NCBI GenBank assembly: GCA_002085445.1
Contig: NBMI01000003.1
Location: forward strand, 1 to 44,707
Direction of reading: 5' to 3'
DNA length: 44,707 bases
Source: Candidatus Parabeggiatoa sp. nov. 2
GTDB taxonomy: Bacteria; Pseudomonadota; Gammaproteobacteria; Beggiatoales; Beggiatoaceae
Shown in pieces: positions 35,422 through 42,000 of the stretch (its first letter is position 1; every line of letters starts with the position of its first letter). The position numbers and the translations under genes are program-made. Under the pieces are notes generated by a model, which saw only the letters and a program-made list of their open reading frames with translations, was not told where the DNA came from and made no database searches.

Positions 35422-37101
35422 TCACAAACTCTCAATAAATATTTTATTGATAAGTTCTTGTATATTTTCAGCGTTCATTTTCTGTGTTTGCCAGTCAGGA
35501 GAACATGTTCCTCCTTCTTTGTATAACATCGGTATCATCATTCTCATACCCTTTCCATAATACTCACCCGTATTAAGATGGGCACCAAAATGAGAGGTTG
35601 CACTTCCAAAATATTTGAATCCCCCTTGTTTTGCGATTTCATACTGTTCTCTTTGCAGACAATACTGACTATCAGAATAATGAACCGAAAGTCCTCCCGG
35701 ACGCAGATGTTTGTAGATTTCTCCTAATGCCAACGCGGCATCTTTATGTTTTTCTGTCGGATTTAGCGGATAGGGATCGGAGAGTGACCCGGATAAGATT
35801 TCCTTGGGTATTTTATGAATCTGCTCACGCCAATCCCCTTCCATGACAATAACGGGTACTGGTTGTCGCTTTCCCCATTCCCTCGCTACTTGTGCAACTT
35901 TGGCATTATACTCAATAATGATATGGACAGCTCGTTTCCCATCCGCCGGTTTATAACGTTTTTTGAGTTCTGTCTGTATTGCATTCGAGGATATCCCCAT
36001 TCCGAACCCGATCTCCAATACAGCACCACCGAACCTAGCCGCATTCCTTCCTAAAAGACTGATATAAGCTTTTTCAAATTCATCCATGACGGGTTCGCCT
36101 TCAATGGAGAGATAATAGAAACCTCTAACTGGATCATATTCGTATTGAGGTTCTGCGGTTTTCCAGTCGGCATGCAAATTTTTATTTTCCCCAGTGAACT
36201 TTCCTTTCTTTTGATACTGTTCTTCAGTTTTCTTCAGGTTTTCTCGTTCTTCTTGGATAGAAACGAATCCATTTTTGGATTCTGGACCAATTAAACCGGC
36301 TTCAATCGCCGCTTCTAAAACCTCAATTGTTGGAACGTTATCAAGTAGGAATGCCATATCTTCGTAGTCGATAAATTTGAACGCCTTTTTACCGATAAAC
36401 ACTTTCATAAAGCGCTGATTGCCTTGGTCAACATCGTGGCTTACGTTGAAATGGGTTTCCAACCAACCGATATTTTTTAAGTTAGCCTCATTCGATTCCA
36501 ACGCCGGATCATAAGGGAGATATTTAGGAAGCCGCTCTTTCGTGTAAGTGAATCCAAATTGTTGAGATTGTAGAAAATTGGCTATTCTCATTACAAACTC
36601 TAACAATTCCGTTTTTTGTCCTGGTTGACGCCTTTTCAATAAGCTTACAAAATCCAAAAGGATTTTCATGACATCAACTTTGTCAATTTTCTGAACATCT
36701 AAATAATGTGTGATTTTGTTGTCTTCTACAAGAATCTGCAGATCGAGTTTTTCACTCTTGAGTGACAGCGAATTTAATCCAAAACAAGCGGCAGCAACCT
36801 CACATTTTTCTTTATCTTGGCACTCAGTTTCCGTGAGTAGTGGAAAGGTAATAAATATTCGAGTGTCAGGCAATTCACGGATATCTAACAACGGTTTGTA
36901 ACCGTATCCTTCGAGGGCTACTTGGCTCGCAAGATATGCTTTGACGATATCGATGAAACTTTCAAACCCATGCAGGTATTTTTTTAACTCGGCGTTTTTT
37001 ACCTCCACCTCTTTGGTACTCTCGCATTTGAGATGTGATTTCCGTAATTTGTAAATTTCTTCCGCTATAGCTTTTTCTTTTTCTGACAAAAATTTATTCA
37101 T
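35422..37101 (-). CDS. SAM methyltransferase with guanidinoacetate N-methyltransferase-like C-terminus
   Basis: 559 residues, soluble. The C-terminal part (about 325-545) is a Rossmann methyltransferase: VLEIGFGMG (361-369) for SAM, HIIIEYN with an acidic ribose-binding end, EGDWREQI, and IYKHLRPGG. Its motifs follow guanidinoacetate N-methyltransferase closely: GEPVMDEFEKAY aligns with GKPVMERWETPY, placing Glu 343 at the substrate-binding Glu, and LSDPYPL aligns with YDTYPL, placing Asp 442 at the substrate-binding Asp. From these I infer a guanidino- or amidino-like substrate; not proven. Residues 1-320 match nothing I recognise; they are charged, mostly helical, and contain LPDTRIFITFPLLTETECQ. 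The family is usually about 240 residues, so this is a fusion or an extended form. It lies between the PP-loop gene (249 bp upstream) and the aminotransferase, on the same strand. Confidence 0.82.
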   Translation of the reverse strand: MNKFLSEKEKAIAEEIYKLRKSHLKCESTKEVEVKNAELKKYLHGFESFIDIVKAYLASQVALEGYGYKPLLDIRELPDTRIFITFPLLTETECQDKEKCEVAAACFGLNSLSLKSEKLDLQILVEDNKITHYLDVQKIDKVDVMKILLDFVSLLKRRQPGQKTELLEFVMRIANFLQSQQFGFTYTKERLPKYLPYDPALESNEANLKNIGWLETHFNVSHDVDQGNQRFMKVFIGKKAFKFIDYEDMAFLLDNVPTIEVLEAAIEAGLIGPESKNGFVSIQEERENLKKTEEQYQKKGKFTGENKNLHADWKTAEPQYEYDPVRGFYYLSIEGEPVMDEFEKAYISLLGRNAARFGGAVLEIGFGMGISSNAIQTELKKRYKPADGKRAVHIIIEYNAKVAQVAREWGKRQPVPVIVMEGDWREQIHKIPKEILSGSLSDPYPLNPTEKHKDAALALGEIYKHLRPGGLSVHYSDSQYCLQREQYEIAKQGGFKYFGSATSHFGAHLNTGEYYGKGMRMMIPMLYKEGGTCSPDWQTQKMNAENIQELINKIFIESL

Positions 37102-37350
37102 GTTCTAACCTGTTGTCAAAGTTTAACCTTATGAATTATAAGGCTAAAAACCTTGAAATTGATTTGGGTGCAGATACTCCAGTCTCCCGTAAAATTAAAA
37201 GTGATTGCAAATCAATTGGTTATTGAGTTTGGTGTTTTTTGCGTAACGACAATAACTGATTGAATGATTTCGATATTTATGGAAGATGAGAAGAACGGCA
37301 CCCAAACAACTCTTTCGTTGAAAGGATAACTGGGACACCCCCCAAATAAA
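37102..37350. other. Short spacer between methyltransferase and PP-loop genes
   Basis: 249 bp, AT-rich. AAGGCTAAAAACCTT-type words near 37140 and a CCCCCCAAATAAATT stretch at the right edge. No gene, strong hairpin or clear promoter seen, so co-transcription across it is possible. Confidence 0.4.
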
Positions 37351-38547
37351 TTAATGCTTGCCTTCAAGAATAGCCTTCGACTTCTTGATGATATTGTCGA
37401 GTGCCGGTTTTGTTAGGCCGAGCTTAGTCAAACAGAACTGCATATCCGGGGAATCAAGTACTGACTTTTCAGGTTTCAAAAACAGATATTCCGCAGATTC
37501 CCAGAGATTTCGGTTTTGCTTGACATCCTCTTTACCAGTCCGAACATATCTCGCAAATTCTTGTTCAAACATTGGAGAGTATCCAAATATCTTATAGTCC
37601 AAAAATAAACCCAAGCCACCATAAAGATCATTGGTTAACATGGGATTCAGACTCTTTTCATCAAGAATGTGATGTAACAAAGAAACGACCTCATTGACAA
37701 CCTCCGTTTTGTGATAGCCCCACGCCTGAAAGGGCAAAATCAGGGTTGGAATTCTCTCAACCGACCATTTTGACGCATCCCACCAATAGTTCATCTCCTC
37801 TGGCGTAAAAATATCGGTCAGGTTGACACCGAGAAATTTGGCTCGGGTAAACTTTTGGTTCTCCTTAAACTTGAAATCTTCTGAACCATAAAGATGATAT
37901 TCGTCAAATTCCTTTGGCAGAAAGGTCTCTTCTACTTGTTCTGGCGTATAACCTAAAACCAATAACGGAATCTCCAGTTGTGCGGCCAGATTGCGTCCAA
38001 TATCTTGAAACAATTCGCCTTCCAAAAAATCGGTACAAACAAAACCGTGATGACTGAAATTTTCAAAACCGTATTTGTATAACTTTTTAAATATCTGATA
38101 CGGCCGGATTTCCAGATGATCAACATCAAGATGCTCACAGATTCGTTCTGCATTTTGTTTGCCTATCGGACTTCTAAAACCGTTATCAACCGTCAGTGCC
38201 ACAAGGCGTAACTGTTTATAACGCGTTTTCAATCTAGTTAGGATATAAGTGCTATCCTTACCGCCACTAAACAGAAACATCGCATCATAGAGTCCGCGCC
38301 CTTTGCCTTGTGCCTCTGTTAATAAGTCATCCAGTTCTTTTTCGGCGGCTGGGTTCTTGCTCAACTCAGCGGCTTGTGTTGCGAGTTTGGACGTGTGTTC
38401 TTTGCGGCATATTTCACAAACAGAGTCAGATATTGTGACACATTTTTCATTCAATCCGCAAATGGTGCATCTGTTTGACAGTTTATGTTTGACCAACACT
38501 CGATAGATTGGCCATAAGTACCGATAAAGATAATAATTCATCTTCAT
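37351..38547 (-). CDS. PP-loop ATP-dependent amidotransferase-like enzyme (N-type ATP pyrophosphatase fold)
   Basis: 398 residues, soluble. N-terminus: a zinc-type site with Cys 27, 30, 44 and 47 (CTICG and CEICR). Then the PP-loop LFSGGKDSTYIL (SGGKDS at 94-99) and the strand LVALTVDNGF typical of ATP pyrophosphatases. The rest contains LGYTPEQVEE, FTPEEMNYWW and PFQAWGYHKTEVV. The overall layout (Cys pairs then SGGKDS) recalls WbpG/LegG-type N-acetyl sugar amidotransferases that activate an amide with ATP and add ammonia to form an amidine. ExsB/TtuA-like thiolases and asparagine synthetase-like enzymes are alternatives. Reaction here: adenylation of a carbonyl oxygen followed by amine or ammonia attack, by inference. 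It sits between the PKS-NRPS and the methyltransferase gene. M3 is an alternative start; no strong ribosome binding site. Confidence 0.8.
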   Translation of the reverse strand: MKMNYYLYRYLWPIYRVLVKHKLSNRCTICGLNEKCVTISDSVCEICRKEHTSKLATQAAELSKNPAAEKELDDLLTEAQGKGRGLYDAMFLFSGGKDSTYILTRLKTRYKQLRLVALTVDNGFRSPIGKQNAERICEHLDVDHLEIRPYQIFKKLYKYGFENFSHHGFVCTDFLEGELFQDIGRNLAAQLEIPLLVLGYTPEQVEETFLPKEFDEYHLYGSEDFKFKENQKFTRAKFLGVNLTDIFTPEEMNYWWDASKWSVERIPTLILPFQAWGYHKTEVVNEVVSLLHHILDEKSLNPMLTNDLYGGLGLFLDYKIFGYSPMFEQEFARYVRTGKEDVKQNRNLWESAEYLFLKPEKSVLDSPDMQFCLTKLGLTKPALDNIIKKSKAILEGKH

Positions 38548-38595
38548 GGATTTTTCGATGGCTTTGGTTTGGTTCAGAATGTGATTCTCCTGTTT

Positions 38596-38790
38596 GTAGT
38601 AGGCGCTTTAGCGCCCAAGCTTGTAGTAGGCGCTTTAGCGCCTAAGTTAGTAGTAGGCGCTTTAGCGCCTAAGCTTGTAGTAGGCGCTTTAGCGCCTAAG
38701 TTAGTAGTAGACGCTTTAGCGCCTAAGTTAGTAGTAGGCGCTTTAGCGCCTAAGTTTGTAGTAGGCGCTTTAGCGCCTAAGTTTGTAGTA
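38596..38790. repeat. 27-bp tandem repeat with GGCGCTTTAGCGCC core
   Basis: Units begin at 38596, 38623, 38650, 38677, 38704, 38731 and 38758, with a partial unit at 38785. Each has GTAGTAGGCGCTTTAGCGCC plus a 7-bp linker; the 27-bp length makes the frame stay open on both strands (VVGALAPKL on +, TTNLGAKAP on -). A single unit recurs near 38995. The core is related to the 3271 and 12.65-kb repeats, which do not code, so neither frame is called a gene. Confidence 0.9.
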
Positions 38791-39058
38791 GTACCACGCA
38801 CCATAAATTCATCCGATTATTCATTAAAGCACCAATCAAGGGGATTGACTACAACCGTCATCCGATATATTAGCGGCATGCGGTACTAACAATCCGTTTA
38901 TCGGCCCGTCATCCGTTGTACTCAGTACGTGTATTCATTAAAGCACCAATCAAGGAACCGGCTTTCAAATTATCCGATGTATTAGCGACGTGTGGTAGGC
39001 GCTTTAGCGCCTAAGTTTGTTTCGTGCGATAACTCAAACGTTTCCCAGAAAACCAAAC
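38791..39058. repeat. Spacer between PP-loop gene and PKS-NRPS
   Basis: ATTCATTAAAGCACCAATCA begins two imperfect copies of a ~65-bp segment (38818 and 38934), both ending in TTAGCG and a GTGGTAGGCGC or GCGGTAC word. No gene; no terminator clear enough to call after the PKS-NRPS. Confidence 0.7.
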
Positions 39059-42000
39059 CTACCGAGCTTCCAAAAACCCGCAGTTCCAAAAGTATGAGAA
39101 ATAAGTACTCAGTAATTCCTTATCGAACCGAGGACAAACAATGTCAGTGTCGGCCAGTCCTTCAAGGGTATTCTGAAAACTAATCGTCTTGCGGTAATCA
39201 AACGCAGGCTCCTCAGTGGCTGATTGCTCGACAGAATCCTCCCGTTGAGGAAACAAAGACAACAGCGGGTACAACGCATTTGTCGTCTGATGACTCAGCT
39301 CGGTTCGCCAACTGGCGTATGACGTTTGCTCAAGCGGATAGCCTAATGCGCGTAGCTTATCAAAGAGCAAATCATGCCAGCGAGTCGGGGCATGAGAATG
39401 GATTAAATCAAAGGATTTCCCTAACTGTTTGGGCTGTTGCGACAGATAGACAATGGCACGGCTAACATAATCTACCGGCGTTAAGTATTCTTCTATCTCC
39501 CCAAAAACCGGTGCTTTTCCCAGTTGAATACAGCCTTTTATGAGCAGGTTGATAATATCAGCCAAATTAGAGATACCCGTTTGGCTATGGCCGGTGACAC
39601 GACTGGGCCTATAGATACACACTGGCAAGCCTCGTTCTCCTGCTTGTTTCACTAACTGTTCGGCGACCCATTTAGTCTCAACGTAACCATCAACAAATTG
39701 ACTCTTGTCAAGTGAATCACTTTCTTCAATTGCTGGGATTGAGAAGAAGGTGGAGACAAAATGTACCTGTTTGGTTTTCGTTTGAAACGCCAACCTTAAC
39801 ACTTCCTGCGTTCCCAACACATTAGTCGCTTTCAAAACGGTGTACGGATAAATATGATTAACCCAGGCACCATTATGATAAATGACCTCGAGCTTTTCGC
39901 TCAGTTCGCTAAATTGTGGTTCTGAGAGTCCTAATAGGGGCTTGGACAAATCACCGATGACTGGCAGGAGTCGATGACGATAGGTTTCCTGCCACAGAGA
40001 ATAGGATTCTAGCTGGCTTTGGAGTCTCTTCTGAGCGTTGTCCACATCAGAAGAACGAGTCAAGCAATAAATATCTGCTGTGGTTTGCGCCAACAGTTCA
40101 GAAAGTAAATAAGTGCCCAAAAAACCCGTGGCACCGGTTAAGAAAATCGCCTGAGGGTTGGCAAGCCTGTCAACCTGCACGGGCGGTGATGATTGACTCG
40201 TTTGAATCAACGGGTCGAGAACGGCTTCATTCTTGAGATCGATAAACGTTGTCACGCTCTGGTTATCGGCCTGACGTGCTTGCTCAATAGCTTGAGCAAT
40301 TCCGGCAATTGTCGGTGATTGAAACAGGTAGTGCAGTGGCAACTCAATCGCGAAGCTTTCACAGATGCGAGAAACCAGCTGCGTGGCGAGGAGAGAATGA
40401 CCGCCTAACTCAAAGAAGTCATCAAAAATGCTGACATTCTCAAGGCCTAACACGTCGGCCCAAATGCCCGCCAACAATTTTTCCTCTGAGGTACGAGGTG
40501 CGACAAACGCCTCATCTGATAACTGATCACGGTTCACTGATAATTGAGACAGTGCCAAGCGATCTATCTTACCGTTTGGCGTAAGCGGTAGGGATTCTAA
40601 TGTGACAAAGGCCGAGGGTACCATATACTCAGGCAACCGTTCGGTTAGAAAAGTGCGTAATTCTTCTGTTTTTTCAGTGAGTTGTGTTTTATTCTGTACC
40701 AGATAGGCTACCAAACGCTTGTCCGTTTGAGAAATGTCATGGACGATAACCGCAGTCTCGGCGACCGACGGATGTTGTCCTAGCATCGCTTCGATTTCGC
40801 CCAATTCAATCCGAAAGCCACGAATTTTCACTTGGTTATCTATACGACCCAAATATTCCAGATTGCCATCGGGCCGATAACGGACTAAATCACCTGTTTT
40901 GTAAAGCCGAGCGTTAGGATCATCTGTCAACGGATTTTTGATGAAACTTTTGGCGGTCAAATCCGGGCGGCCCTTGTAGCCGCGAGCCAATCCAACACCT
41001 CCAATATGTAATTCACCCGGTACCCCAACGGGAGTGGGTTGCAAAAAGTGGTCTAAAATATAAATTTGCACGTTCGCCAAAGGACGGCCAATCGGGACTG
41101 AAAAGACCGTTCCTTCGTTTAAGTCGGTGATTGGTGGTTGATAAAAGGTTGCCCCAATAGTCGTTTCTGTCAGCCCATAAGCATTAAGCCACTTGACTGA
41201 ATGAGCAAGCGTTTTTTGCCAACAAAGCAACGGTTCTAACCTGACTGTCTCACTACCAACCATGACTAAGCGCAGACAATCTGGCAAAGGTGTGCTTGTT
41301 TGAGAGAGGTCTAATACCCATTCGTGCCAATAGGGTGTGGGCAAATTCAACACCGTTAGATTTTCTTTTTCAATGAATTGGTTAAATTCGGCAAAAGGGG
41401 CGACCTGTTCCTCAAATGGTAACACAAGCGTTGCACCGATTAACAACGTGGAGAAGATTTCTTCTGTTGCCACATCAAAATTGATACTCGCAAACTGTAA
41501 ATACCTGTCATGGGAGGTTAATTTATACTGCCTGATAACAGCTTGAGTGTAATTGACCAGACTGTTATGTTGAATCATTACGCCTTTGGGGGTACCGGTT
41601 GAACCAGACGTATAAATCACATACACTAAATTGGAGGGCATGACTTCACAAACCACATTATTTGTTTGACTCTGTGAAAATGTTTGTGCTTCAGTATCTA
41701 AGCAAACCATCTTGACCGGCGTTTTTGGTAGTTTCTCTTTGAAGCGAGATTGAGTCAATAACACCGATATTCCTGCATCTTCTAACATAAACGCTAATCG
41801 TTCAGATGGATAAGTGGGATCGAGTGGTAGATAAGCACCGCCAGCTTTGAGAATCCCCAACAACCCGACCACCATTTCAATGGAACGCTCGACACATAAG
41901 CCAACCAGCACTTCTGGTTTAACTGCCAACGTTTGTAAATAATGGGCCAATTGATTGGCGCGTTGATTTAAGGCCAGATAGCTCAGATATTGCTCCCCAA

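Noticed and set aside
35631..36054. Short + frames within the methyltransferase gene
   Set aside because: Antisense shadows of a well-conserved domain.
38569..38889. 106-codon frame of VVGALAPKL repeats as a gene
   Set aside because: It is the 27-bp GCTTTAGC repeat read in one frame; the opposite strand is open too, and related repeats are non-coding.
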